A stretch of 64,000 nt of DNA from Moringa oleifera. Its lineage: Eukaryota > Streptophyta > Magnoliopsida > Brassicales > Moringaceae. Numbering within the stretch: position 1 is the stretch's first letter; each line of letters opens with the position of its first letter. The stretch lies in the NCBI GenBank assembly GCA_021397835.1, contig JAJFZO010000447.1, positions 1,984,001 to 2,048,000 on the forward strand. The letters are read 5' to 3'. Of the stretch, positions 1-12,026 are shown piece by piece. The notes under the pieces are model-generated. The model had not been told where the DNA came from. It did not search any database and saw only the letters and a list, made by a program, of their open reading frames with translations. The position numbers and the translations under genes are program-made.

Positions 1-950
1 AAAGGATTGGGTATTGGGAATGATCCCCAATGGTGCAGGCGAAACGAGTTGGTAGGAGGACATGCCCACAAAGGCAACTGATACTAGTGGTACAGGCCAT
101 AGTGAGATTGTCATTAATGGCAGTGGTGACATCATTATCGAGGGTCGCATCATCAAGTTGGTCAGCAAAGTAGCTTGATTCACTTTAATGGGTTGGCTAG
201 CACTTGTAGTAAGCTGGTTTCTGGCATTATCAAGGATTTGGCTATTTGAGCGAATCTTAGGGGCCATGAATGTTTATTGCATTATTTTTCACAGATGGTG
301 TCAATGATACTACTAAAAAGTAGCGAGTATTAGAATTAATACACATGGTGTAGAGTTTCTTGGATGTGAGTATGTGCAAAGGGATCTACAAAGAAAAGAA
401 CATGTTCAAGGGGCATCGCTACGCGATTGAGATGCCTTCTAATGTTCGAGTTAGAGATTTTAAATGAATGAAGTATAGGTTATGAGAAGAGTAGAGGGAT
501 CAATCTTGTAGCTTACCTCGGTCTTTTCCCTTCTACTTCTTCCTTAGGATACTATTGTAATTTAGCTTCGTTGAGTAGATCATACGTCTTTTGCCAAGGC
601 GCTTGATTGTTTCCACTACAGATAAGACTGTTGATTCTTGATTTATTGGTCTATCCTCTTTATTGGGTGGTCACGTTCCTTATGCATGGTACGAGGCCCC
701 AACACATGGCCTTCCTACCTCGCTGACAACTCCTCAGTCGCCTTTGTGGTTATACACATTTTTTCAAACGAAAAATCGCTTTCCTTTGTCTTGGGCTTCC
801 TAGCCTTCTTCTTTTTGGGCCTTTCATTCATCCTTGACCAAGACCTAGTATGGTTGGCCATATCACTTTCATTGTTAAATTTTATTTGGAAAATGATATA
901 TATACATTTATATATATAGACAAAATAAAATTGATTTCATCAATGTGCAC
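1..950. other. Intergenic DNA, no gene recognised
   Basis: I recognise no gene here. A 93-codon open frame at 638-919 has an atypical hydrophobic composition and matches no family I know. The sequence is less AT-rich than the next 2 kb and may be the decayed continuation of the copia fragment beside it, but I could not find a protein domain to prove this. Confidence 0.4.
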
Positions 951-954
951 TTAA

Positions 955-1560
955 AGAGTTATTCCCTCACTTGTCTTGAAGGTGAAAAGTTTATCCTTTA
1001 AATAGTCTACTAGACAAAGTTTTGGTCATATGGAGGCTCTCTACTTTGAGCTAAACATCAGTAGCTATCATTTATTTAGACCTTTCTTAAGACCTTATCA
1101 CTTAAACTACTAATTAAAGTCTCATAAGCTCTCTCCGTAATATCAGCTTGATTTCTCTTCCAAGTACAATAGTTAATCCAAGGTTGCCTAGCCGAGCAAA
1201 GCATCTTAATCTTTAAAAACGTGAAGTCATAGCTACCATTAAAATTTTCTGCTTCATGTCTCATGCCAAAAGACATCATCTTAGCTCATACTTATGAAAC
1301 CAAATTGTAAAGTTCTAGTTACCAAAGCAAGGTGCAAGGATGCTTTGATACCATTCTTAGACTTTCTGTAGATTGACCAAATAATCTTGAATGAACTATT
1401 CTAGCCAAATAGCTGAGAAGTACTTTGATATCCAAACAAGTGACAGAACATACATAATATGACCAAAATTCGGCAACACTTTCAGCTAAAGTAAGAAAGC
1501 AGAGTATCACTGGTGCAACAGAACTAGATTGCTCCAATTATCACACACATATTTATATAG
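955..1560 (-). mobile_element. Ty1/copia remnant: gag start, primer-binding site, LTR edge
   Basis: Read on the minus strand, 1279-1076 encodes a gag-like stretch (FNGSYDF, then KIKML, then ISSLSDKVLRKV), which is the pattern at the start of copia gag (UBN2-like). The reading continues with stops to about 960, where a degraded 'SLY..K' region follows. Upstream of the gag start, 1353-1341 reads TGGTATCAAAGCA, one mismatch from the initiator-tRNA-Met primer-binding site TGGTATCAGAGC. The sequence beyond about 1356 is therefore the inner edge of the 5' LTR. No protease, integrase or RT is seen, so this is a truncated, dead copy. The LTR's outer limit is not visible to me. Confidence 0.65.
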
Positions 1561-1974
1561 GCAACTACATGGTTCGACATGATGTCTACGTTTACTGTCA
1601 AGTTTCATCAGACAAGAGACTCGAAAATTTCACTATAAACAAGATCAATTTGTCAACAAGATACTTTATTTGCGGCACAATTTTAACAAAGATAAAGCAC
1701 ATAAGACCTAATCTTTTACTTTATCAAATAGTTTGAATTTTATATATAAATAATTTTTTTATTTTAAATTTTTTTAAAAAGAAATAATCTTTTAATTTGA
1801 ATTTTAGACAAAAATAATCTTTAATTTGAATTTTGAATTCAGATTTTAAGATATCTAGATAAGTACAATTTTAATTTTTTGTTGTTCATTCTTTTTTTAT
1901 AAAACAGGACCTCTATCAATGAGACAAAGCAAGTAATTTCAAGCATCAAGAGTTATACATTCATAAATGAAACA
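1560..1974. other. AT-rich intergenic DNA
   Basis: No coding sequence or RNA gene is seen. Part of it (from 1560 towards about 1700) may be the rest of the copia LTR. Confidence 0.4.
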
Positions 1975-2034
1975 AAAATAAATATTTTAACTTTTTGAGA
2001 AGTATGAGAAAATTTCAAGAACGAATTCATACTC

Positions 2035-2101
<67 letters not shown>

Positions 2102-2560
2102 TCGAGTTTTTGACAAGTATGAAAAAAATACTCAAGAGAGAGATTTTTATATTTTTAAATATAAAAATTATTTTTAAAAAATAAAAAATTACATGTTTCA
2201 AGTTTTTGATAAATATGAAAAAATATTAAGAGAAAAGTTTTCATATTTTTTAATATAAAATTATTTTTAATCAAATAAAAGAATATATTTTAAATTTTTA
2301 AGAAGTTTGAGAGAGAGGCTTTTATACTTTACAAAATAAAATTACTTTTAAAAATAAAAAATATATTTTAAATTTTAAGAGTATGAAAAGATTTCAAGAG
2401 AGATTTTTGTTTTTAATATAAAAACTTTTTTGAAAAAAATATTTTGATAATATAAAAAAATCTTAAGAGAGATGTTTTTATATATTTAAGATAATATTAT
2501 TATTATTTAAAAATATATTTTTTAAAATAACGAGTGAATCTCAAAAGAAAATATTTGTAT
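1975..2560. repeat. Diverged AT-rich minisatellite with embedded (TA)n
   Basis: About six degenerate copies of an 80-95 bp unit follow each other. Each contains a version of TTTCAAGTTTTTGA, then 'AAGTATGA(A)AA', then 'AAGAGAGA..TTTTTATA', then an A/T run. The copies begin near 1987, 2099, 2193, 2291 and 2365. A pure TA microsatellite interrupts the first unit. The 82-codon open frame across it is only TA-repeat translation and is not a gene. Confidence 0.6.
2039..2098. repeat. (TA)n microsatellite, about 30 units
   Basis: Uninterrupted alternating T and A for roughly 60 bp. It is likely to be length-polymorphic. Confidence 0.95.
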
Positions 2561-2799
2561 TCTCTAAATTATTTTTAACAAAATAAAAAATATTTTATTT
2601 ATATAGCCTTAAATTCATTTTTATTCTTAATTGATAGAATTATGAAATTCATATTGAAAGTTTAAATTTAGATATTAATTATTAATATTTGCTTGCACTA
2701 AATTTGTGAGATGTCATAATAATTCTTTATATTTTAATATAATGTTGCTTTATATTTTAGTTTAATATTGACATGTTGTTGCATTTGCATGAGTCATTA

Positions 2800-3040
2800 A
2801 AAAATATTTTGAGAGTAAAAGGTTAAATAAGAATGAAACATTTATATTCTTCATCATAAAAAAAAATACTTTAAAAAATAAAGATTGAATAAGAGTGAAA
2901 CCTTTATATTCTCCATTATAAAAAATATTTTAAGGATTAAGGAATAAGAAAGAGTAAGACCTTTATGTTCTCCATCAAAAAAATGATTTTAAGAATTAAA
3001 AATGAAACAAGAGTTAATCTTTATGTTTCTGAAAAACAAA
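2800..3040. repeat. About 60-bp tandem repeat, four diverged copies
   Basis: The block 'AAGAGTGAAACCTTTATATTCTCCAT' and its variants recur at 2841, 2903, 2962 and 3020 (position of TTTAT), giving spacings of 62, 59 and 58 bp. It is separated from the upstream minisatellite by about 240 bp of unique AT-rich DNA. Confidence 0.65.
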
Positions 3041-3579
3041 ATTTCATTCGCTTCTTTTTCACGCACATCTAAATTTTTTTAAGACATATTTTTTTAGAAT
3101 TGATTTTAAAAGTGAACACCACCTTGTAAAAAAGATTAGTAGTGACTCCCTTCATTTTATTTTTATTTTTCTAAAAGAAAATCATTCAAAAGCATTTCTT
3201 AAGTTACTTTGAGGATTCAACCTCGATCAAAAACCTATTTTGACAATCATACCTACAGGACAACAAGGTGTTATATTTTCTCCTATCTAATTTCATGCAT
3301 GCCCCAATAACAAAGGTTCTTAAGATAGATTTAACTTTGGCTACCTGCACTCTTTACCTACTCGTACCATAAATGATAAGAGTCTCGGTGTGTCCTTTAA
3401 TATAAGCGCTTATATGTGGCCTAATAAGACAATCTCCTGCTTATCTCTTTTTGGTACCGGCCTTAGTTTGATCGTGGAGTACTTGATAAACTGGAATGGA
3501 ACGTATTGGTCTTGCTGTAATACCAATTGTCACAGTCTGATAGCTCATCACAATAGATTCAGGATCATGTATGGCACCT
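3041..3579. other. Intergenic, no gene recognised
   Basis: Contains two overlapping 63-codon open frames on opposite strands (3390-3632) with no recognisable family. This is the left flank of the first hAT element. Confidence 0.35.
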
Positions 3580-6500
3580 AAGGGGGTGATCGCAATTCGA
3601 TTACGCTCATTTTGAAATCTACCTAAACCCAATCAATTTAATCAATTTTAACAAAATTAGACCCAAATCAATCTAATCAAATTGAAAGACTTGAATCGAC
3701 CCAAAAAAGTTTTAGTTCAGTTTGGTTTGATCAATTTTTTAAAAGAAACAATAATAATGCTTAAACATAATATTTTTGCTTTAATCAACAAAAAAAAGAT
3801 AAAGAATCAAAACTAATATTTTAATATAAATTTAAAATTACGTAAAAATACTCAAACTAAGTTGTTGCTCAAAATAAGTAACATCAAAATCTCTCAGACT
3901 ATTAATCATAATAGTCTGAATCTTGAAAAATAATCATGCCAATATTTTCAGTGTTGAAATTAAACACTATGACACTCCAAAATTCCATGAAGTAAGCATC
4001 CTAAAATATGCTTCAAAGAAAAACAATAATTAGTAAGTTATACATTCAATGAATAAATATAATAAATGAAGTCTCCTTTTTCTTTCTAAAATTTTAAATG
4101 GACATTAATAAACACTAACAAGTCTATACATTTTACTTTTGATTAAGGAAAAATATCAATCACCAAAAAATTTGATTTTACATGTAATCCAGATATATCT
4201 AAAATAAAGTGTTAAAAAATGCAACTAATTAACAATAAGAATAACCAATTCTAATATGCTTAGAAAAATTTAAGGAAAAAGATAAAAACTTACTAAACTC
4301 TAATTCTTCAAGCTCTTCTAATTTTTCATCAGTATTAATTGGTAATGAGAAGGCTTGAAACCAATCTTATGTACGAACAAGTGCCTCCACTATTCCTAAA
4401 ATGAGTACAACACAAAACTTCTTTTGCTGAATGTTGATTCAAAAGTAATTGTCAAAACATGAAATGTTAATACATCTCAAACAATTTTAAAAAATAATAG
4501 GATATTTGAAAATATTAAGTCTTCATTTAGATAAAATATCAAAATTTGGATCCTCATCATCATCTTCAAACTGTGTCTTTTAGATGGCAATCTAACTCAT
4601 ATCTATGCTCCAAATTCTTCCCTACATCTTGTGCCTCTTATACCATAACTTCATAATGTGATGTAGTTCCACTGGTTTATTAACTTACATCTCCTCTATC
4701 ATTTAAGTTTAACTAGTTGATTGCTTATTCAAATTAAAGCTAGTAGAATTATAATGTTCAAACAAAGCAACAATGTCTCATACACCTTTGAAGCTAAGTT
4801 TTCTACCTTAACATCATAAACATCATGCAAAACTCACTTTATGCATGTAGTCAAATTTATAACAAGGATCAATAATCATTCAAAATATAATATCATATTG
4901 ATGTTATTAATGTTTCCCCAATACATCTTATATTTTTTCTTCATTCTCAATGGCATAAAACATAAGTTAGCATGATCACTTCCAATCTATTGATTCAACA
5001 TCATTTTCATTCCATAAATTTCATAAAATTAAAATAAGTAGTCACATACAAAAACCAAAAGCATGAATATCATAAAAAAAATTTAAAATGTAACTGAAGT
5101 ACTGCATTCTAAATTAGAAGGAACTCTTCTTTCACTAAGCTTCATAAGAAAGTTATCATTGTGTTCTTCTATTCGCTCAAATGCCTTATGAAGTTTCAAA
5201 GTCGTCAGGTTTCAAATATGTGGAGTTTCACCTCGTATTAACATCAAGGCACACAAGCCTTATACTTACTAATTTTTATTATTCCACACATGCTAGAAAC
5301 TTTTGCAAGCTAGTAGGAGATGGCCTTACATATCTCACGACATTGCAAATTTGAATGATTGAATATGAAACATCCCCTACGCCATCTCTAACTATAAGGT
5401 CCAATATGCATGCATACCACTCAAGACACTTTCTTTCTAATTATCAATTCTTTTTCAAATAAATACTCCAACATCATTAGAAGATGCATTATCCATGGTT
5501 ATTGTAAAAATTCTTTCTATTTCCTATTTAAGCAAATAACTTTCAATAACCTTTCCATTGACTTCACCTTTACGACTTAAAATTAGGCAAACATTTAAAA
5601 TCTTTTTATGTAATTTCTAATCATCATGATCAAAAATGAACTGTGAGACACATATAATTAAGATTTTGAATGAATGACTATATATCTATTGCGGGACAAA
5701 CTCTTTGTGAATACATTTTCAAGAAGTTTGTCAATTTCTTTTTTTTATTTACATAGAGGTCAATACAATCTCTTATAATTGTAAAATATGAATGTTTTTA
5801 AAATTTTGGTTATACTACACTCATAAATTGACTAAAAACTCCACATCTATCTATTTTGAAAATTTGCTCATTAATAACAATCATTTTTGCAAATGCTTAG
5901 CTACATATTTTCTCATCAAATTTTTTAGATATTAAAGAACTATTGATATATTCCTTATTCGTTATTTGATTGAAAGTTAAACTCCATTTGTTCTTTACTA
6001 GCATGATATGGATACTGCTTACATGATGTCATACATGCTTCCTGAATGTACTTGTACCAATTAAGCTTGAACAAGTATATATAATCTATTTCACAAAAAT
6101 TGCATTTAGCTATTAAGTGCTTTTTTGTTTTCAAACTACAATTTTGTGAAATGATTCTATACCTCTGATGCTAGTCTAGTATCTCTTTTTGTTTTTCATT
6201 TTTTAGACATATTTAGAGTGGAAATGCTAGTATCATTGCTTGGATTTGGTGATTAAGATGTAATGTTATGTATCTTTTTGACATTATCCCCAATAGTTGA
6301 CATTTAATTTATGACGAAAAAGAAAAATTAAGTTAGTAATCAAATAAAAAAAAAACAACTTTAATGAGCATTAGTATTTAAAGCATTTAAATCATTATGA
6401 TAAATTAAACACTTACTAAATTATATATTACTATTTTTGTTAACAAATTACAAATTCCAAGAGTAGCTTATATAAAAATTATAAGTATTGTAAAATATCA

Positions 6501-7061
6501 TACAATATTAGTAGTGTTTATAACATAAGTATAAACCTCTGATAAATAAATAATTTGAGATTAAAGATTCATCATGAATAAGTCATTATTAAGAAGAGAC
6601 ACATTATATGAATTTATAATTTTTTTAAAAAACAAACAATATTTACTCTTTATTATTAACGTAAATAATTTTTTTTTAACAAAAAACCTAATTAACTTAT
6701 TGCAAAAGAACTTACTTGAAGACTTGAAATGAGAGAAAAAACTTAGCTATAAGAGAGAAGGAATAACTTCTTCAAAAAAATTAAGTCGAAAAATTAAGGC
6801 TAGGATTACTTATATACTTATGTATTATTAGATAGGGTGTTTAGCATAATGGTAAGCTCATTAATAGAATTTATCAAAATATTCAGTTTAGTTCTGTTTC
6901 GATTGATTTTCTATCATTTAACCTGAAACTGATCAGATCAATAGTTTGGGTTAACAAAATTTTAACTTAAATTGAACCAAGAATTGAAAAAAAAAAAACC
7001 AACTTAGAATCAATGGTTTGGTTTGGTTTGATTGGTTTAATCGAATTTTTGCTCACTCTTG
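3580..7061 (-). mobile_element. Decayed hAT transposon copy 1 (BED/RICESLEEPER type)
   Basis: The ends are similar to the hAT at 14.5 kb. The left edge reads AAGGGGGTGATCGCAATTCG and the right edge, reverse-complemented, AAGAGTGAGCAAAAATTCGA. Both match TAGAGGTGAGCAAAATTCGG of copy 2. Sub-terminal DNA is rich in GGTTTGGTTTGATT/AATCAAATT repeats on both sides. The flanks TGGCACCT (left) and TGGCAGAA (right) may be an eroded 8-bp target duplication. The transposase is on the minus strand and heavily broken. Boundaries are good to a few bases only. Confidence 0.7.
4280..6300 (-). pseudogene. hAT transposase pseudogene (copy 1)
   Basis: Three blocks in the right order on the minus strand identify it. 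Near 6180-6060 is a BED-finger start (SEVWNHFTKL). At 5505-5460 is the second catalytic-Asp block, with ITMDNASSNDVGV matching the canonical hAT motif. At 4590-4300 is the C-terminal dimerisation region (EDDDEDPNFDIL, then ALVRT-stop-DWF, then EKLEELEELE). Frames are repeatedly interrupted by stops and shifts, so no functional protein is possible. The same blocks occur in the hAT at 15.8-17.9 kb, which shows that they belong to one family. Confidence 0.75.
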
Positions 7062-7489
7062 GCAGAACCTAACTTCCCCTAAAGGTTAGCTTTTATGTTT
7101 AAAGATTAATTGGTTTCTGCCTACGATAATCTCATCAAGAGTGGAGCCAATACCTGACCAGTTTGGGCATAGGAAGCCTAGACCCATCCTTTAATTATTC
7201 ACCCTCTCTAATCTTTGGCTGAAGCTACTTATAAATGTTATAACAAACCAGCCAACCCTATATCTGCTTGTCGCGCTTATGGTCACACTTATAAGACAAT
7301 GGGGTATGACACTATTGGTTTATTTTTTGAACAGCAAAACCCTCATATTATGCATATACACTTAGTGCAATCTTAAACTCACATTTATGGAGGGTTTAAA
7401 GTGCAAGTGAGCAAAACCTAAAACAATATTGGCTATCCAAATTTTTGTTAAGATAAAGTAACGTATGTCCTTCATAAGGTTGCATGAGC
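7062..7489. other. Intergenic, right flank of hAT copy 1
   Basis: No gene, RNA or repeat recognised. Confidence 0.35.
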
Positions 7490-8330
7490 AAGGCAGATTA
7501 GAGCAAGGTTGGTCTTCATGTCTTGGGGATCTGGTGCAAAAACAATAAACTTTTTTTACATTCTTTGAGTTACTTTTTATTTTGATTTTTCCAATTCAAT
7601 AATTTTATTGTGTAATAAAAATATGAAAAATATCTAAAAAAGTTCATTCACAAGAAAGTTAAGATTACATTCTCTTATAAGACTCTTTTCTATCAAATAT
7701 CATTTGTTTTGTTATCAATATTATCTCAAGTTCTTACACCATATATACCTCAACCTTAACCTATTTGCTCTAGTTCATTTTCATTCTCAACTATATTACC
7801 AACTTCTTCATTTAAGTTAATATCATCATTTTCTCTCAATTATTTGTCTCCAATGGTGACATTTTCTTGTTTATCTCTCACATGTTTGTTCAATATTTCT
7901 TGATTACTAGGTTATTGTAATTCATTAACTAAATCTTTAATTGAAGAATTAATAATAAAAAACTTATCAAGAACATCTCTTTAACCTTTTTTCTTTTATT
8001 TTTCTTTTTTTGGACTTCCTAATTGATGCTTTCTAAGAAACATCTTTTATCACATAAAAATTAGAAATACACATCTAATTGACAAAGCCAATAATGAAAT
8101 AAACAGCCAAAACTAATATAAGACGCATAAGCTAGCAAAGAGCAATAAAACTTAGTTTGTACTTGTCAAATGATCGATACTTCAATTAATCAACAACACT
8201 CTCAATGATTAAAAAAAATTGTAAAGAATAGAAGAGAGAAAAAATGCTTATGTGAATCTAGAAGGAATAGAAAAAAAAAAGATAAAAAGAGTTATGAAAA
8301 AAAGATTGCCGAGGATAAAAGCTTTTCAAC
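7490..8330 (-). pseudogene. Remnant of a TTF-type (zf-MYM1-like) hAT transposase
   Basis: Reading the minus strand from 8044, a lysine-rich start (FLRKHQLGSPKK) is followed by an acidic stretch. Then comes a block at about 7770-7530 (NIDNKTNDI, then FFRYFSYFYY, IKLLNWKNQNKK) that resembles the TTF zinc-finger region of zinc-finger-MYM-1-like hAT proteins ('W.NID.K..D.LIEKGP', 'RHFS..YY.RKL.NGEK.DRKWL'). Several stops interrupt it and the diagnostic cysteines are lost. No TIRs were found. The family call rests on pattern memory, so confidence is moderate. Confidence 0.45.
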
Positions 8331-8339
8331 CCTTTTTTT

Positions 8340-9276
8340 ATTAATTTTAAATTTAATTATTTTAATTTTATTTAGTTAAATGTAAACCATTCAAAAGTTC
8401 GAATTCACAATTTGTTCTAAAAGATTTAATCAAAAAATTTATAAAATTATATAAATATAAATACATATTGGGATCCAGAAATTAAAGGAACCCAACTTTG
8501 GAAGTGGCTGGCCGATCACCCCTGGCACTGAGGCCAGTGTGGGCCCTGAATTAGAGGAATCACGTAGGATATTCATTTTTAAAAATCAACTCTTGCAATC
8601 CTTTTAGTTGTTTTCCCTTTCAAATTTCAATTAAGTTATGCATCCTCTCAGTTTAAGATAGATAGTTATATGCTTTGTGGGAGACCACGCAGGTTTTATT
8701 TGGTCCATGACCCATATGAACCATCCTTGAATTGTGAGATTTATCTCTTTCATGGAAATCACAATTATTCCAGGGACTTCAACTTGTGTACCAACAGAGG
8801 CACTTGTTTAAATACTTCGTTAATTCTCTAAAGATCAAAGAACATGAAAAAGACAACATATAATATAACATTACATAGATGGAAGGAAAGGAACTGTACT
8901 GTTTGACCAAGTTATATGCCTGAAACTGCGGTATCTTAGTTGAGCACAAAGGGCTTGTTTCCATCATCTCCTAAAAGTCCTGGAAAACTGGCTTTCTCTA
9001 GTTTTGCAGAAAAGAAAGTAAATGCCAAAGTGTTATATATGGCCTTTCGAGATCTAATAAAGGAGCTTAAGAATCATGGACATAATAGACATTTTTGTCA
9101 ATATTATTACAATATATGGGGTTGGGATCACAGAAACTCCATATGGTACGTTGCCTAATTGCACATATGTAAAGAGAGAGAAAGTGAAGTCTTAAAGCCG
9201 GTATGTCTTAGAAGAAAATTAATTTGCTTGGCTCTTCCCCAAGACGTGTATTTTCCCCTTGCAAACTTTGTAGCTT
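8340..9276. other. Intergenic, 3' side of the P450
   Basis: AT-rich up to 8470, then more balanced. The last few hundred bases before 9277 are probably the 3' UTR of the minus-strand P450. No other gene is recognised. Confidence 0.4.
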
Positions 9277-9909
9277 TCAGTTAATAGTTGGGTAGAGATG
9301 TAGAGGCAAACGAGGCTTGGCCCTTAAAGTCAATGGCTTAGCAAGGAAGAGGTCAGTTTCCGACTCGCGTAGGTCAACCTCAGAAGCATTGCCTGGTGCA
9401 CTCCATGAAAAACCTTGAAGAAGCCTTGCTAGTAACATGGTAGTCATACAGGTTCCCAGGGAAGCTGCAATGCAACCACGCCCACCGGTGCTAAAGGATA
9501 TGAAGCGCAAACCATGCTCTGACAGAGTAACCTCCGAGCATCCATTCAGGTGGCGCTCTGGCTGGAACTTGGTTGGCTGGTCCCACACATTAGGGTTCTG
9601 GCCAAGGCCGACGCGGCTCAAGAGCACGTGGCTTCCCTTAGGAATGTAGTAGCCGGCAACAGTGGTGTCAGTCAAGGCCACATGTGGCAAATTGAATGGT
9701 GCAATTGGGTGGAGACGGAAAGCTTCTCTGATGCATGCTTTTATGTAGTTCAGTCTGGGAATATCGGATTCTTGGACTAGTCTCTCCTTTCCGACCACCC
9801 TGTCAAGTTCCTCTACAGCTTTTTGAAGGATCTCAGGTTGATTTACCCCCTCTCCAAGTATCCATTCCACTGCATTTGATGGATTATCTACAGCTGCCAT
9901 CATTATCTC
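9277..9909 (-). CDS. CYP79-like cytochrome P450, exon 2 (heme domain)
   Basis: Begins after acceptor ATTGCAG, and the join restores the family sequence (KAECF then [16 protein letters not shown]). NPSN is the CYP79-specific replacement of the usual I-helix Thr. The ExxR helix is EAFR and the PERF-type motif is PERH, again typical of CYP79. The heme-thiolate loop is FSTGGRGC, which satisfies FxxGxRxC. CYP79s normally have two arginines (GRRGC), so one Arg is Gly here. The exon ends with [10 protein letters not shown] and a stop, the normal CYP79 C-terminus. The intron (10368-9910) is 459 bp and phase 0. Both exons are open, so the gene may be expressed, but the absent anchor and the Arg-to-Gly change leave activity open. 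Confidence 0.87.
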   Translation of the reverse strand, partial: EIMMAAVDNPSNAVEWILGEGVNQPEILQKAVEELDRVVGKERLVQESDIPRLNYIKACIREAFRLHPIAPFNLPHVALTDTTVAGYYIPKGSHVLLSRVGLGQNPNVWDQPTKFQPERHLNGCSEVTLSEHGLRFISFSTGGRGCIAASLGTCMTTMLLARLLQGFSWSAPGNASEVDLRESETDLFLAKPLTLRAKPRLPLHLYPTIN

Positions 9910-10368
9910 CTGCAATCATTTTGTCTTTTTAGTTACTGCTTTCAAGCTATGGGGTCTAGAGGATGTTGAATTTTTAACATTAATTATACAATGAAACAAA
10001 ATTGCTATTTTGTATATTTTTATTACATATATATGTGTGTATATATATATAGTATTGTATTGTATTGTATTGTGGTAAGAAATTGTGCTTTGCTTGCAGT
10101 ACATTTTTAACATTTTTTTGTGTCTTCTGATAAATTTCCTCTTTATCACTTTGATGCTAATTTCGTCACCGGCCTTAATAAGTAGATTAAGGTAACCCTT
10201 GTAGAATAAACTCTGGAAGATAAGGTTAATTAACATAAAGGTCTCAAGAAAACTAAAAATACGGAACTCCTATAACCTACCTTAATTTTTTCTGTTTTAC
10301 TTTTTATGTTTAAAAGTTGAAATATAGTTAATGAAAATGTGATGAATAAGTTAATTAAAAGCACTCAC
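9910..10368 (-). other. CYP79 intron
   Basis: GT-AG intron (donor GTGAGT, acceptor ATTGCAG) at the conserved single-intron position of CYP79 genes. It contains a short GTATT/TA microsatellite near 10030-10070. Confidence 0.85.
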
Positions 10369-11334
10369 GAAACACTCCGCTTTGACCTCTGCTGGTGTGA
10401 GCAATGGCTGCCCATTGGAATCCTTCAGAGTTATGAGGACACCGAGGAAGTCTTGAACCTCCTTCCCATCAGGGTTGCCATTCCTCCATTGCTGAATCCT
10501 CTCATTGATAACAGGATCATAGTATTTTTCAATAGTGTTTCTAGCCTCCTTCACAATCTTCTCATGGCCATCCACGTCGAACCATATCAACCATGGAAAA
10601 TAATCAGAGATACAGAAGGCATAGAGGTAATTAAGGGCATTGAAGATCGCTTCAACGTGCTCTATCTCGTCGACTCCTGGTCCGGCATCTGGCATTGGCT
10701 TTCCGAAGTATCTCTTGTTGAACATCAGCTTCCTGATCACATTCCAGCAGTAATGCCTGGTCGCGATTCTCAAATTCACGTTCTTAGATTTCTTGTACTG
10801 GTTGTAGATGTACTCGACGAGATTGTCAGCCTCCTCGGCTCTTTTGTCGTGCATCCACCGGTGCCTCGACGGACAAACTACCTCCGAGATCAGCACCCTT
10901 TTCATCTTTTTCCATTGATCCCCGTATGGTGATAGAACAGCGGTCAAGTAACCACCGCTAAAGATGCGTGCGGCAAAGGAAGCTGGTCTTGATTGAAAGA
11001 TGGCGTCCTGGTCCTTCAGGAGCTCCCTAGCAATCTTAGGACATGTAACTGGGACCACATGGGTGTTTCCTAGACGAAAACAGGCTATGTTTGTGTTGTT
11101 CTCCTTCATAAAGCGGTGAATCCATCTAAATGTCGGCCTGTTGCGGAGCATCTCAGGGACATTGCCTATGACAGGCCAAGGGTCTGGACCTGGAGGCTGT
11201 GGAGCTTGCTTGTTGGTGCCCTTGCCTTGGTTGGGTTTCTGCTGAGAGTGTAATTTTTTGGGGGAGGAGTAAGCACTCAAAATGGGTGTCCTGCTCGTAA
11301 TTAAGGGCCCTAGGGGATTCGAGGTTAGAGACAT
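10369..11334 (-). CDS. CYP79-like cytochrome P450, exon 1
   Basis: Encodes the N-terminal two-thirds of a P450 of family CYP79. These ER enzymes N-hydroxylate an amino acid twice and release the aldoxime, which is the entry step to cyanogenic glucosides, nitriles or volatile aldoximes. Visible are the proline hinge (PQPPGPDPWPVIGN), the CYP79-typical RWIHRFMKE, YGDQWKKMKR (C-helix WxxxR/K), DKRAEEADNLV and NVIRKLMFNKRYFG. I placed the start at the third in-frame ATG (11334), giving about 532 residues in total, the usual CYP79 length. ATGs at 11427 and 11394 are in frame, but 11427 overlaps a TATA-like ATTATATTAAT. Oddly, no hydrophobic membrane-anchor helix precedes the proline hinge from any of the starts. 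The exon ends at donor GTGAGT (10368), phase 0. The sequence looks closest to CYP79D, known for Val/Ile/Phe/Leu substrates; the substrate cannot be read here. Confidence 0.85.
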
Positions 11335-12026
11335 AGTTATAAGGTAGAAGAGGGGAGAGAGAGAGAGATCTAGGCGGCGCTTCAGAACGTGCATGTGTAT
11401 GCAACTTCTGGAGATAGGGTTCCCCATTAATATAATTAAGCTTTTCCAGTCCCAGATTTAAAAACAAAAAGTGTTATTGTAATTTTACTCATACCAACAT
11501 TAATAGAAAAAAATCAAAAAATGAAGAAACAAGAAAAACTCTTGATGTCTCCCATTCCCAATGTCATACGGTCTCTCTTTTTTATTTTTTATTTCCCTTC
11601 CTTGTAGGTATATGAAATGGTCATGTACACCATAGAAACTGTATTTTTCATATTGAAAAAAATGGAAATGAAATGCTTCCTGCCTGGAGCTGATCTTTTT
11701 TTACAGTACAATTAAGATTAAGTTCTACGTGAAGTCCTAGACTTCGTTATATGTTATTTGGTGGGAAATTAAGTCCATTTCAAACAATTTCATGAAGTCG
11801 TGGACGACAATGCATCTGGTATGTTAATCACCCCTTTTAACAAAATGGAGGATATGTACATATTCTACTTAGGTGGATCCATAGCCAATATATTACTTAC
11901 TTCATTCCATTTTATGCATTAGTGGTTGAGGCACCTCATTATACTTTTAATCGTAATTCTTAATTTGATGGACTTTGTTAGTACTTAATTCTGGTATTTA
12001 CTTTATTTATATAGCATAATTAAAAT

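Noticed and set aside
638..919. 93-codon hydrophobic open frame
   Set aside because: No recognisable family; only isolated small frame in transposon-rich DNA.
1953..2201. 82-codon open frame rich in Ile/Tyr on the minus strand
   Set aside because: It is translation of the TA microsatellite and A/T-rich minisatellite.
10339..10932. 197-codon plus-strand open frame
   Set aside because: Antisense shadow of CYP79 exon 1; no family resemblance.
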